From Eubacteriales bacterium (GTDB lineage Bacteria; Bacillota; Clostridia; Peptostreptococcales; Anaerovoracaceae): a stretch of 11,532 nt of DNA. A program made the translations under genes and the position numbers. The notes beneath the pieces were generated by a model. It searched no databases and was not told where the DNA came from. It was given only the letters and a program-made list of their open reading frames with translations. The DNA is taken from positions 1 to 11,532 of the forward strand of contig JAQUXD010000044.1 in NCBI GenBank assembly GCA_028692535.1, given 5' to 3'. Every line of letters starts with the position of its first letter. Within the stretch, counting starts at the first letter, position 1. Shown in pieces: positions 1 to 6,844 of this stretch.

Positions 1-141
1 TGTGATCCGGAGGATGTGGAGATGCTTCAGGATATGATCCTGGTGGCCACCAACGAAGCGCTGCGCCAGATCGATGAGATCAGCCAGTCCGAGATGAGCA
101 AAGTCACCGGCGGTATGGGCTTGCCCCCCGGAATGATGTAA
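1..141 (+). CDS. ybaB: YbaB/EbfC nucleoid-associated protein, C-terminal end (partial)
   Basis: Only the last 46 codons are present; the 5' end lies left of the window. The frame reads from base 1 to a TAA at 139-141. It contains a helix with the pattern DMILVATNEALRQ and ends in GGMGLPPGMM, the glycine, proline and methionine-rich tail typical of YbaB/EbfC. These are small (about 100-115 residue) dimeric DNA-binding proteins of the nucleoid. In most bacteria the gene sits between dnaX and recR, and recR follows here after 5 bases, which strongly supports the call. Expect dnaX just upstream, outside the window. Confidence 0.9.
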   Translation, partial: CDPEDVEMLQDMILVATNEALRQIDEISQSEMSKVTGGMGLPPGMM

Positions 142-146
142 ACAGA

Positions 147-752
147 ATGCAGATGAAGTATTATGCAAAACCGTTGACTCGGCTCATTGCAGAGATGTCA
201 AAGCTGCCGGGGATCGGCTACAAGAGCGCCCAGCGGCTGGCTTTTCATATTTTGTCTTTATCCGAAGCAGAAGTGGCTGCCTTGTCGGATGCCATCGTCC
301 AGGCCAAAGCGAACATGAAATATTGTTCAGTCTGCGGCAACCTGACCGACGTGGATCCCTGTTCGGTCTGCTCGGATACAGGAAGAGATTCCGATGTGAT
401 CTGTGTGGTGGAAAGTCCCAGAGATGTGTCCGCCATGGAGCGGATCAAGGAGTATCGAGGGAAATATCATGTGCTGAACGGTGCCATTTCGCCCATGGAC
501 GGGATCGGTCCTGAGGAAATCAATCTTAAATCGCTCATTCTCCGGTTGCAGCAGAACGATGTGAAAGAGGTGATCCTGGCCACAAATCCCAACATCGAAG
601 GAGAAGCGACGGCGATGTATATTGCCAGGCTCATCAAGCCATCGGGCATCAAGGTGACTCGGATTGCCCACGGGATCCCCGTAGGCGGAGATCTGGAGTA
701 TGCGGATGAGGTGACGCTGTCCATGGCCATGGAGGGGCGCAGGGAGTTGTAG
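147..752 (+). CDS. recR: Recombination mediator protein RecR
   Basis: RecR works with RecO (and RecF) to load RecA on single-stranded gaps during DNA repair. The 201-residue product has the full family layout. A helix-hairpin-helix region holds LPGIGYKSAQRLAF (about residues 20-33). A C4 zinc finger uses Cys60, Cys63, Cys72 and Cys75. A TOPRIM domain follows with VVESPRD and ATNPNIEGEATAMYI. The C-terminal HGIPVGGDLEYADEVTL stretch and the GRREL ending are nearly invariant in RecR. Length matches the usual 198-201 residues. ATG codons at 147 and 153 are both possible; neither has a strong ribosome site, so translation may be coupled to ybaB, whose stop is 5 bases upstream. Nothing looks damaged. 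Confidence 0.97.
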   Translation: MQMKYYAKPLTRLIAEMSKLPGIGYKSAQRLAFHILSLSEAEVAALSDAIVQAKANMKYCSVCGNLTDVDPCSVCSDTGRDSDVICVVESPRDVSAMERIKEYRGKYHVLNGAISPMDGIGPEEINLKSLILRLQQNDVKEVILATNPNIEGEATAMYIARLIKPSGIKVTRIAHGIPVGGDLEYADEVTLSMAMEGRREL

Positions 753-778
753 TCTCTGGCCGGAACACAGGAGGGAAT

Positions 779-2140
779 ATGAGAAGCATGCTGATTAAAG
801 GCGGACGGGTTATCGATCACCGCCAGCAATTGGATAAAACAACGAATCTGTTGATCCGGGACGGAAAAATCGCGGCTATCACCGACGATGAGCCTGACGC
901 AGATCAGGTCATCGATGCCCGCGGCTTGATTGTCAGTCCGGGCTTTGTTGATCTGCACATGCACGAGGACCCTTTCGACGAGAAAACGGGGACAATGGGG
1001 CAGGATATCGCCCGATCCATGGCCCTCATGGGCGTTACCACCTGCATGGGCGGAAACTGCGGCGAGAACTACTATCCGCCGGATCGGTACATGGACTACA
1101 TGGACCGTCACGGGAACTGCGTCAACATGGGCTTGTTTGCCGGCCATACCTTCGTGCGAGAGACCTGCGGCGGAGTCGATAAGTACGCGCCGGTCACCGA
1201 TGAGATCCTGGACCGGATGGAAAAGATGACAGCGGACTTTCTTGGCAAAGGCTGCATGGGTGTATCCTTCGGAGTCAAGTATGTTCCCGGCACCTCCTGG
1301 GAGGAAATCATACGTCTCTCCAGCCTGTGCCAGCCGGAGGACAGATTGGTGACAGCTCATGTGCGCAAGGATGTGAACGGCGTGTTCGAAGCTGTGGAAG
1401 AAATGGCAAAGATCGCTCGGGAAGCCGGCGTGCGTGTTCAGATCTCCCATGTGGGAAGCATGGGGGGATACGGTCAGATGGAAAGACTCTTGGATAATCT
1501 GGACCGGTATCGCAGTCAGGGCGTGGATATGTGTTGTGATTGCTATCCTTACGATGCATTCAGCACAACCATCGGCGCAACCACTTACGACGAGGGATTT
1601 CTGGAGGACTATCAGGCCGGCTATGACAGCGTTCAGCTGGTGGACGGACGCTATGCCGGAATGCGGTGCACCAAAGAGATCTTCGACTGGGCCAGAGCCA
1701 ATGAGCCCTGGGCAAAGACGATCGGGTACTTTATGAAGCCGGAGGATATTGTCCTGGCCCTGAAGCATCCCCATGTGATGCTGGCCAGCGACGGACTCAG
1801 AAGCGGAATCAAGGGGCATCCTCGGGCTGCCGGCGCGTTTCCGCGGCTCCTATGCCAATATGTGAAAAGCGGAAAGATTTCACTGAACGAAGCACTTCGA
1901 AAAATGACGGACATGCCGGCCGAACGGTTGAAGTTGTCGCGGAAGGGGAATTTGTGCGCGGGTTCGGATGCGGATGTCACTCTGTTTGACTACGATAAGC
2001 TGCAGGATCGGGCGACTTACGAAGATCCGGCATTGCCGCCGGAGGGAATTGCCTATGTTGTGATCAACGGACAGATCGCTGTGGATCACGGACAGCTCGT
2101 CAACGAAACGCTGGGTCGCTCGGTTCGCTACGGACAGTAA
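779..2140 (+). CDS. N-acyl-D-amino-acid deacylase-type amidohydrolase
   Basis: This 453-residue protein belongs to the D-aminoacylase branch of the amidohydrolase superfamily, metal-dependent TIM-barrel enzymes that remove the acyl group from N-acyl-D-amino acids or related D-peptides. Visible motifs fit the branch: PGFVDLHMH with the HxH pair His60/His62, GGNCG with the metal-ligand cysteine Cys94, TAHVR (His194), QISHVGS (His224), DCYPYDAFST (254-263), ASDG (Asp338) and GHPRAAGAFPRLL (346-358). C-terminal beta-sandwich parts appear as AGSDADVTLFD. There is no signal peptide, so it should be cytosolic. The start at 779 is supported by AGGAGGG at 769-775. It is somewhat shorter than the typical 480-530 residues. 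Family is confident; the exact substrate is not, and dipeptidase-like or other N-acyl substrates are possible. A serine hydrolase follows after 34 bases and may act in the same pathway. Confidence 0.85.
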   Translation: MRSMLIKGGRVIDHRQQLDKTTNLLIRDGKIAAITDDEPDADQVIDARGLIVSPGFVDLHMHEDPFDEKTGTMGQDIARSMALMGVTTCMGGNCGENYYPPDRYMDYMDRHGNCVNMGLFAGHTFVRETCGGVDKYAPVTDEILDRMEKMTADFLGKGCMGVSFGVKYVPGTSWEEIIRLSSLCQPEDRLVTAHVRKDVNGVFEAVEEMAKIAREAGVRVQISHVGSMGGYGQMERLLDNLDRYRSQGVDMCCDCYPYDAFSTTIGATTYDEGFLEDYQAGYDSVQLVDGRYAGMRCTKEIFDWARANEPWAKTIGYFMKPEDIVLALKHPHVMLASDGLRSGIKGHPRAAGAFPRLLCQYVKSGKISLNEALRKMTDMPAERLKLSRKGNLCAGSDADVTLFDYDKLQDRATYEDPALPPEGIAYVVINGQIAVDHGQLVNETLGRSVRYGQ

Positions 2141-2174
2141 ACTGGCGGAAATATCGAACTGCAGGGGAGAACAC

Positions 2175-2948
2175 ATGATGAAAGAACGCATATTGGAGCA
2201 GATTGCTTCCATGCCGGGACACAACGGCATGTACTTTAAGAATTTAAGTACGGGAGAGACGATCGAATATCGGTCGAAAGAATCCTTTGGTCCGGCCTCT
2301 GTGATTAAGCTGCCGATTTTGATGCATATCTGTCGGTTGGCGCGTCAATGTCAGGTCCGGATGGAAGAGAAGATCCGATGCAGACATGCCGACAAACTTG
2401 GTGGCTGTGGGGCTTTGCGCGCGTTCAGCGATGAACCGGAAGTTTCCATCGCCACGCTTTGCGAGTTGATGATCACCATTTCCGACAATTCGGCGACCAA
2501 CCTGCTGATTCGGCGGTTCGGACTCGATGTGCTGAACGAGGCGTTCCGACAGATGGGACTTTCGGTTACCCGGCTCAATCGTTTTTTGTTTGACAGCGAA
2601 GCTGCGTCCCGAGGCATTGAAAACGAATTCAGTCCGGCGGAGATGGGCGGTTTGCTGGAGCAGATCTATCAAAGGAAATTTGTGGATGAAACCACTTCGA
2701 TCTATATCGAGGATATGCTGATGAAACAGCAGATCAATCACAAGATCCCCGGCATCATCGGCAATGCGGCTCTGATTGCACACAAGACCGGAGAAGACGA
2801 AGGCATCACCAACGACGTAGCCTTGGTGTATGCACGGGAGCCTTTTGTGCTGTGTTTTGCCGGTAATGAAACCAATGTGCCGGATTTCGAAGACTTCATC
2901 CGTAAAACCGCTTATGAGCTCTTCCTTTCCTGTGGGGGCAAGGTATGA
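2175..2948 (+). CDS. Class A beta-lactamase-fold serine hydrolase without signal peptide
   Basis: The 257-residue product carries the three active-site motifs of penicillin-recognising serine enzymes: SVIK at 42-45 (nucleophile Ser42, Lys45), SDN at 103-105 and KTG at 204-206, with spacing like class A beta-lactamases. The class A ExxLN motif that carries the deacylating Glu166 is not visible; the region reads LFDSEAASRGIENEFSP (138-154), closer to beta-lactamase-related serine hydrolases than to true lactamases. There is no hydrophobic leader: the protein starts MMKERILEQIASM and SxxK lies only 42 residues in, so it appears cytosolic. GGGGAG at 2164-2169 serves ATG 2175 or, with better spacing, ATG 2178. 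The stop overlaps lgt by 4 bases. Likely roles are a D-peptidase, amidase or esterase; beta-lactam resistance is unlikely. Its place after a D-aminoacylase-type gene suggests D-amino-acid-containing substrates (inference). Confidence 0.8.
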   Translation: MMKERILEQIASMPGHNGMYFKNLSTGETIEYRSKESFGPASVIKLPILMHICRLARQCQVRMEEKIRCRHADKLGGCGALRAFSDEPEVSIATLCELMITISDNSATNLLIRRFGLDVLNEAFRQMGLSVTRLNRFLFDSEAASRGIENEFSPAEMGGLLEQIYQRKFVDETTSIYIEDMLMKQQINHKIPGIIGNAALIAHKTGEDEGITNDVALVYAREPFVLCFAGNETNVPDFEDFIRKTAYELFLSCGGKV

Positions 2949-3688
2949 TGACCTCTCCGGGCCGAGTCGCCTTTACGTTGTTCGGTTTAGATGTGATGTG
3001 GTACGGCATCTTGATCGCTTCGGGCATGATGGCTGCGGTGGCTTTGGCTTATCTGCGGGCTCCCGGTGCAGGGTTGGACCGGGATCGCATCGTGGACATT
3101 GCTTTGTATTGCATCCCGGCAGGCGCCATTGGAGCAAGACTCTATTACGTTCTTTTCGAATGGAGCTATTATGCTCAGTATCCTGAAAAACTGCTGAACT
3201 TTCGCTCCGGCGGGTTGGCTATACACGGCGGATTGATTCTGGGTATTGCCGTGGGCATCGTCCTGAGCCGTCGCTGGAAACTGGATATTCCCAAATATAT
3301 CGATTTGATCGCTCCTTCCATAGCCCTGGGGCAAGCCATCGGACGATGGGGGAATTTTTTCAACAGCGAAGCCCACGGCGGCCCCACAGATCTTCCCTGG
3401 GCAGTGATCGTGAACGGAAATGCCGTGCACCCCACCTTCCTGTACGAATCTGTCTGGTGTTTTCTACTCTGCATCTTCCTGATCTGGTACGACAGAACCG
3501 GACGTAAAAAGTTTGACGGTCAGATTTTTCTGATGTATGCGGGATTCTATTCGGCAGAACGTTTTTTTGTGGAAGGTCTGCGTACAGACAGTCTGATGCT
3601 GGGACCCTTCAGACAAGCTCAGCTGCTCAGCGTTGCCGTGATCGTGCTCTGTCTGGTCATTTATGGATATAAGGAGAAAAAAAAGTGA
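2945..3688 (+). CDS. lgt: Prolipoprotein diacylglyceryl transferase
   Basis: Lgt is the membrane enzyme that moves a diacylglyceryl group from phosphatidylglycerol to the lipobox cysteine of prelipoproteins, the first step of lipoprotein maturation. The 247-residue product is strongly hydrophobic with about seven membrane spans and has the family motifs: AIHGGLILG (His94), the signature GRWGNFFNSEAHGG (133-146, with Arg134, Asn140 and Glu142), DLPWAV, HPTFLYES (162-169) and ERFFVEGLRTDS (205-216). The length is slightly short for the family but nothing is missing. ATG codons occur at 2945 and 2948; the first overlaps the upstream stop as ATGA, which suggests translational coupling. Its 3' end carries the ribosome site for ychF and a run of eight A. 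Confidence 0.97.
   Translation: MMTSPGRVAFTLFGLDVMWYGILIASGMMAAVALAYLRAPGAGLDRDRIVDIALYCIPAGAIGARLYYVLFEWSYYAQYPEKLLNFRSGGLAIHGGLILGIAVGIVLSRRWKLDIPKYIDLIAPSIALGQAIGRWGNFFNSEAHGGPTDLPWAVIVNGNAVHPTFLYESVWCFLLCIFLIWYDRTGRKKFDGQIFLMYAGFYSAERFFVEGLRTDSLMLGPFRQAQLLSVAVIVLCLVIYGYKEKKK
3671..3688 (+). other. lgt/ychF junction: ribosome site, A8 run and overlapping stop/start
   Basis: AAGGAG (3671-3676) is followed by eight A (3677-3684) and then GTGA, which holds the GTG start of ychF and the TGA stop of lgt. In the lgt frame, A at 3679 followed by codons AAA and AAG forms the heptamer A AAA AAG, a known -1 slippage sequence. A -1 shift here would enter the ychF frame exactly at its GTG. The simpler reading is an ordinary ribosome site with an A-rich spacer. 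Confidence 0.6.
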
Positions 3689-4779
3689 AACTGGGAATTG
3701 TAGGGCTGCCCAACGTGGGCAAGAGCACTTTGTTCAATGCCATCACGAAGGCGGGCGCCGAAGCCGCGAATTATCCCTTCTGCACCATCGAACCCAACGT
3801 AGGCGTCGTGACGGTGCCCGATGAGCGGATCAAGGTGCTGCATGAGATGTATCACGCCAAGCGGGCGATTTATACGACCATTGAATTTTACGATATCGCC
3901 GGATTGGTGAAGGGCGCCTCCAAAGGAGAGGGCTTGGGCAATAAATTCCTGGGGCATATTCGGGAAGTGGCCGCCATCGTGCACGTAGTTCGATGCTTTG
4001 AGGATCCCGGAGTGGTCCACGTGGACGGCAAGATCGATCCGCTGTCGGATATCGAAGTCATCAATACGGAGTTGATCCTGTCAGACATGGAGGTGCTGGA
4101 CCGCAGCATCCAGAAACTCCGGAAGAGCGCCAAAGCGGATAAAAGTTTGGCCGGAGAAATGGACCTGCTGCTGCGCCTTCAAAAAGTTCTGGAAGAAGGA
4201 AAATCCGCCCGGACCTTGCATCTTGACGAGGCGGAGGCGGAAATCGTGCGCGAATTGAATCTGCTGTCCGGCAAGCCGATCATTTACGCTGCAAACGTAG
4301 CCGAAGATCAGGTCGGAACGGGCGACGATAATCCCTTTGTCCGTCAGGTGGAGGAATTTGCCGCGGCAGAAGGCTCTGAAGTTGTGGTGATCTCAGCCAA
4401 GGTGGAAGCGGAGATCGCAGAGCTGGACGAAGAAGAAAAGCAGATGTTTCTCGAGGAGCTTGGTATTACGCAATCCGGGCTGGAACAGTTGATCAAAGCA
4501 TCCTATAAGCTGCTGGACCTCATTTCGTTTCTGACCGCCGGTGAACCGGAGGTGCGGGCATGGACCGTCCGGCGCGGCACCAAGGCGCCCCAGGCCGCCG
4601 GGAAGATTCATTCGGATTTCGAAAAGGGCTTCATACGGGCCGAAACCATCGCCTATGACAAACTCATTGAAAGCGGAGGCAATATCGCTGCGGCAAAGGA
4701 AAAAGGACTGGTACGAAGCGAAGGAAAAGAGTACGTTGTAAAGGACGGCGACGTGATGCACTTTTTATTCAACGTCTGA
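3685..4779 (+). CDS. ychF: Redox-regulated ATPase YchF (Obg family)
   Basis: YchF (Ola1 in eukaryotes) is a P-loop NTPase of the Obg/TRAFAC class that prefers ATP and binds ribosomes; it is linked to stress and translation control. The 364-residue product matches the normal length. It shows G1 GLPNVGKS (7-14), the effector stretch PFCTIEPNVG (31-40), G3 DIAGLV (70-75), the G4 variant NVAE (204-207) in place of NKxD, which fits ATP preference, an inserted helical coiled-coil arm (about 127-190) and a C-terminal TGS domain (about 278-361) ending GDVMHFLFNV. The start codon is GTG, overlapping the lgt stop as GTGA, with AAGGAG at 3671-3676 eight bases upstream. Confidence 0.97.
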   Translation: MKLGIVGLPNVGKSTLFNAITKAGAEAANYPFCTIEPNVGVVTVPDERIKVLHEMYHAKRAIYTTIEFYDIAGLVKGASKGEGLGNKFLGHIREVAAIVHVVRCFEDPGVVHVDGKIDPLSDIEVINTELILSDMEVLDRSIQKLRKSAKADKSLAGEMDLLLRLQKVLEEGKSARTLHLDEAEAEIVRELNLLSGKPIIYAANVAEDQVGTGDDNPFVRQVEEFAAAEGSEVVVISAKVEAEIAELDEEEKQMFLEELGITQSGLEQLIKASYKLLDLISFLTAGEPEVRAWTVRRGTKAPQAAGKIHSDFEKGFIRAETIAYDKLIESGGNIAAAKEKGLVRSEGKEYVVKDGDVMHFLFNV

Positions 4780-4809
4780 CAGAGGATCGAAGGATCCGGA
4801 GAATGAATC

Positions 4810-5376
4810 ATGAAAAAAAATTACGAAAAAATATTTCAGCGAAATCCGGCCAACGGAAAAATCATCATCGAAGTATCACTGAACAATTATCTTGAATTCT
4901 TCCACGAATGGGACAATGCAGCGTTTAAAAAGAGAGATATGCACCCCGAGCTGGCAGCGTTTCTGATCGAATGCTCGGAAGACATCCCTTTGAAAGAAGA
5001 ACTGGAGATCCAGTTTTATCTGGAGACAGGGGCGCAGGATCCGCAGCAGGAAGAAACGATCCGCACCAGCTACCGGAACTTTTACAATGCGCTGATTTGT
5101 TGGGAAAAAAAGGAGGTGAAGCGGATCGTTTCCGGCTCGGGAATCCTGCTGCTCATCGCTCTAACGCTCCTGCTTCTTTATACCATCCTGAGCGGGAGGG
5201 AGACCGATACGATCCTTTCGTCTGTTTTGATGGAAAGTCTTCTTATCGGCGGCTGGGTACTGACCTGGGAGGCCTTTCACGGCATCGCCATCGATATTAT
5301 CCAACCGTTTAAGCGCAGAAAAGCGTTGAAGCGATTCTTTGATACGACGATCAGTTTTCGCTATTTCAATCAATAG
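4810..5376 (+). CDS. Uncharacterised protein with two membrane segments
   Basis: The function is unknown. The 188-residue product has a soluble N-terminal domain (about 1-104) with the pattern IIIEVSLNNYLEFFHEWD (18-35), then KKRDMHPELAAFLIECSEDIPL (split here as KKRDMHPEL, 40-48, and AAFLIECSEDIPL, 49-61). Two hydrophobic segments follow (about 107-127 and 135-152), the second holding LLIGGWVLTWEAF, and a basic tail (PFKRRKALKRFF) ending in FRYFNQ. I recall similar proteins in diverse bacteria and some archaea with the same EVSL..Y, WD, RD..PEL, CS.DIP and GGWV..WEA pattern, but I cannot attach a named family. GGAG at 4798-4801, eight bases before the ATG, supports the start. It is the last gene before the hairpin at 5401-5437, 30 bases after ychF. 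Both the soluble domain and the basic tail probably lie on the cytoplasmic side. Confidence 0.85.
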   Translation: MKKNYEKIFQRNPANGKIIIEVSLNNYLEFFHEWDNAAFKKRDMHPELAAFLIECSEDIPLKEELEIQFYLETGAQDPQQEETIRTSYRNFYNALICWEKKEVKRIVSGSGILLLIALTLLLLYTILSGRETDTILSSVLMESLLIGGWVLTWEAFHGIAIDIIQPFKRRKALKRFFDTTISFRYFNQ

Positions 5377-5400
5377 AAGAGATATGCCGATGTGCACGAA

Positions 5401-5437
5401 AAAAGCTGCGAAAAGAATTTTTCTTTCCGCAGCTTTT
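5401..5437. terminator. Bidirectional intrinsic terminator between converging genes
   Basis: A 17-base-pair hairpin with one mismatch (A5411 with C5427) has arms 5401-5417 and 5421-5437 and a three-base loop. On the plus strand it ends in GCTTTT; on the minus strand it ends in GCTTTTTT, so it can stop transcription both ways. It lies 24 bases after the uncharacterised membrane gene and 12 bases from the stop of the LysA-like gene. Confidence 0.9.
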
Positions 5438-5449
5438 CGATTGCGTGCG

Positions 5450-6769
5450 CTATAGTTCGTTCTGAACCATCTGCTCCAGCGTCTGAGCCTTGCGGATCAG
5501 CCGTACGGTACCGTCCGAGGCGGCCAGGATCTCCGGGATCTGGATATGGGAGTTATAGTTGAAGGGCGTCATGGAGGAACAATAGCCGCCCACACCGCCG
5601 ATCACGATCAGATCTCCGAGCTCGGGCTCGGCCATCTTTCGCTCGATGATGTTGTGCTGGCTGTCCAGACACTGAGAGTCTCCGCTTTCGCAGCAGCGTC
5701 CCACGATGATGGCGTTATAGCCGGTATCCGGCAGATCAAATTCTGTGGACAGCAGGCTTCCATCCTTCGAGATGACATAGAAAGGATGCTGGGAGCCATA
5801 CATCGTCGGTCTGGCATTGATCTCCATGCCCCCGTTTACGACGATAAAATTGAATCCGTCATCGCCGGTGGTCTTTTTGTCCAGAACTTCTGTGACGGCG
5901 TATCCCGCATTGGCGACGATGAACGTGCCCGGTTCGATTTCCATCTTCAGTTTGCGGCCGTTTCGCTCATAAAACGCTTCGATCCGTTCCTTGGCATAGT
6001 TTCCAAGATACTCGATATCCGCGTAAATCTCTCCCGGCATACGGGCTTCCTTGAGTCCGCCGCCGAAACTGACGGTATCGCAGTCGGGGAAGTGCGCTTC
6101 TATGATGCCCAGCTCCAGATCGATGTTGCTTCTCCATATTTCGGGATCGCCGCCGGAGCCGATGTGGACATGAACTTCGGTAAAGCGAATGCCTTTGTCC
6201 TTTCCGAATTGCAGAGCTGCTTCCAGATCGGAACGGTGGACGCCGAAACAGGAATACTTATCGCCTGTGTTGCGGGTCGCGCTTTCTCCGGAGCCGATCC
6301 CCGGGTGGATGCGCATGGACAGGTCGATGCCGTTTTCACGGGCGAAGCCGGCAATCAATTCCAACTGGCGCAAGGAACATACATTGTATTTGAGGCCCTT
6401 TTTCATCAGGTCTTCCAAATCTTTTCGCTCTTGTCCGGCAGGGACTTCCTGGGTGGTCAGAAAGATCTTCGCGGGTGCGATGCCTGCCATGACGGCCCGT
6501 TTCGCTTCGTTCAGAGAACTGGCGTCGATCAAAAGGCCATGTTTCTCTACGATCTGCAGGATCGTTCGGTTGGAGTTCGCTTTCATCGCATATCGAACGC
6601 CCAATCCGTAGGCGTTGGGCATGTCAAGCACTGCCTTGCATCGCTGTATGATCAGGGCTTCGTCGTACAGATACGCGGGTGTCCCGTAAGCTTCCTTGGC
6701 TTTTAGGAAAACTGCCGGCTCCAGTTTGGAAAAATCGTTCAATGGGCTCATGACAACTCTCGCTTTCAT
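5450..6769 (-). CDS. LysA-like PLP-dependent decarboxylase (diaminopimelate decarboxylase family)
   Basis: This is a fold-III PLP decarboxylase; the best-known relative, LysA, converts meso-diaminopimelate to L-lysine. The 439-residue product shows YAMKANSN with the PLP lysine Lys63, HVHIGSG (200-206), SFGGGLKE (234-241), EIEPGTFIVANAG (277-289), INARPTMYGSQH (317-328, Arg320 and Tyr324), GRCCESGD (357-364, with the Cys-Glu pair used across the dimer interface) and GGYCSSMTPFN (394-404, Tyr396). Most substrate and cofactor residues are kept, but the usual Arg of EPGR is Thr282, so substrate choice may differ from LysA. No lysine-pathway genes are adjacent. ATG at 6769 has no visible ribosome site; ATG at 6751 (residue 7) is preceded by GCGAGAG at a plausible distance and may be the true start. 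The family is clear, the exact substrate uncertain. Confidence 0.85.
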   Translation of the reverse strand: MKARVVMSPLNDFSKLEPAVFLKAKEAYGTPAYLYDEALIIQRCKAVLDMPNAYGLGVRYAMKANSNRTILQIVEKHGLLIDASSLNEAKRAVMAGIAPAKIFLTTQEVPAGQERKDLEDLMKKGLKYNVCSLRQLELIAGFARENGIDLSMRIHPGIGSGESATRNTGDKYSCFGVHRSDLEAALQFGKDKGIRFTEVHVHIGSGGDPEIWRSNIDLELGIIEAHFPDCDTVSFGGGLKEARMPGEIYADIEYLGNYAKERIEAFYERNGRKLKMEIEPGTFIVANAGYAVTEVLDKKTTGDDGFNFIVVNGGMEINARPTMYGSQHPFYVISKDGSLLSTEFDLPDTGYNAIIVGRCCESGDSQCLDSQHNIIERKMAEPELGDLIVIGGVGGYCSSMTPFNYNSHIQIPEILAASDGTVRLIRKAQTLEQMVQNEL

Positions 6770-6777
6770 TCAATTTA

Positions 6778-6799
6778 TTGAAAATAACGTTTTCATCAA
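6778..6799. promoter_or_regulatory. Imperfect palindrome at the LysA-like transcription start
   Basis: A 22-base imperfect palindrome (8 of 11 pairs match) is centred on AACGTT. Its minus-strand core ATGAAAACGTTATTT (6782-6796) fits the CcpA cre pattern WTGNAANCGNWNNCW with one mismatch. It covers roughly +1 to +22 of the predicted transcript, a typical repressor position. The regulator is unknown; a LacI/CcpA-type protein is one option. Confidence 0.4.
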
Positions 6800-6805
6800 T
6801 TGTTA

Positions 6806-6834
6806 ATTATATACCAACTTTTTATAACAGACAA
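6806..6834 (-). promoter_or_regulatory. Sigma-A-type promoter of the LysA-like gene
   Basis: Read on the minus strand, TTGTCT (6829-6834) and a perfect TATAAT (6806-6811) are separated by 17 bases. Transcription would start near 6799, leaving a leader of about 30 bases to ATG 6769 or 48 to ATG 6751. The preceding U32 gene stops 10 bases before the -35 box with no terminator between, so read-through from it is also possible. Confidence 0.75.
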
Positions 6835-6844
6835 GACAGCCGTT

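Noticed and set aside
467..1819. A 450-codon open frame on the minus strand opposite recR and the amidohydrolase
   Set aside because: It is the antisense shadow of two well-supported genes; its translation is rich in His and Ser with no recognisable motif and no ribosome site.
2175..2948. Antibiotic-resistance beta-lactamase
   Set aside because: Active-site motifs fit the fold, but the absence of a signal peptide and of the ExxLN motif makes a resistance role unlikely.
5546..6706. A 386-codon plus-strand open frame inside the LysA-like gene
   Set aside because: The minus-strand frame has every PLP decarboxylase motif; the plus-strand translation is the mirror of that codon pattern and shows no family features.
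6770..6844. Lysine riboswitch or terminator between the U32 and LysA-like genes
   Set aside because: The gap is only 75 bases, much too short for a lysine riboswitch, and holds no GC-rich hairpin followed by T residues; it is explained by a promoter and palindrome.
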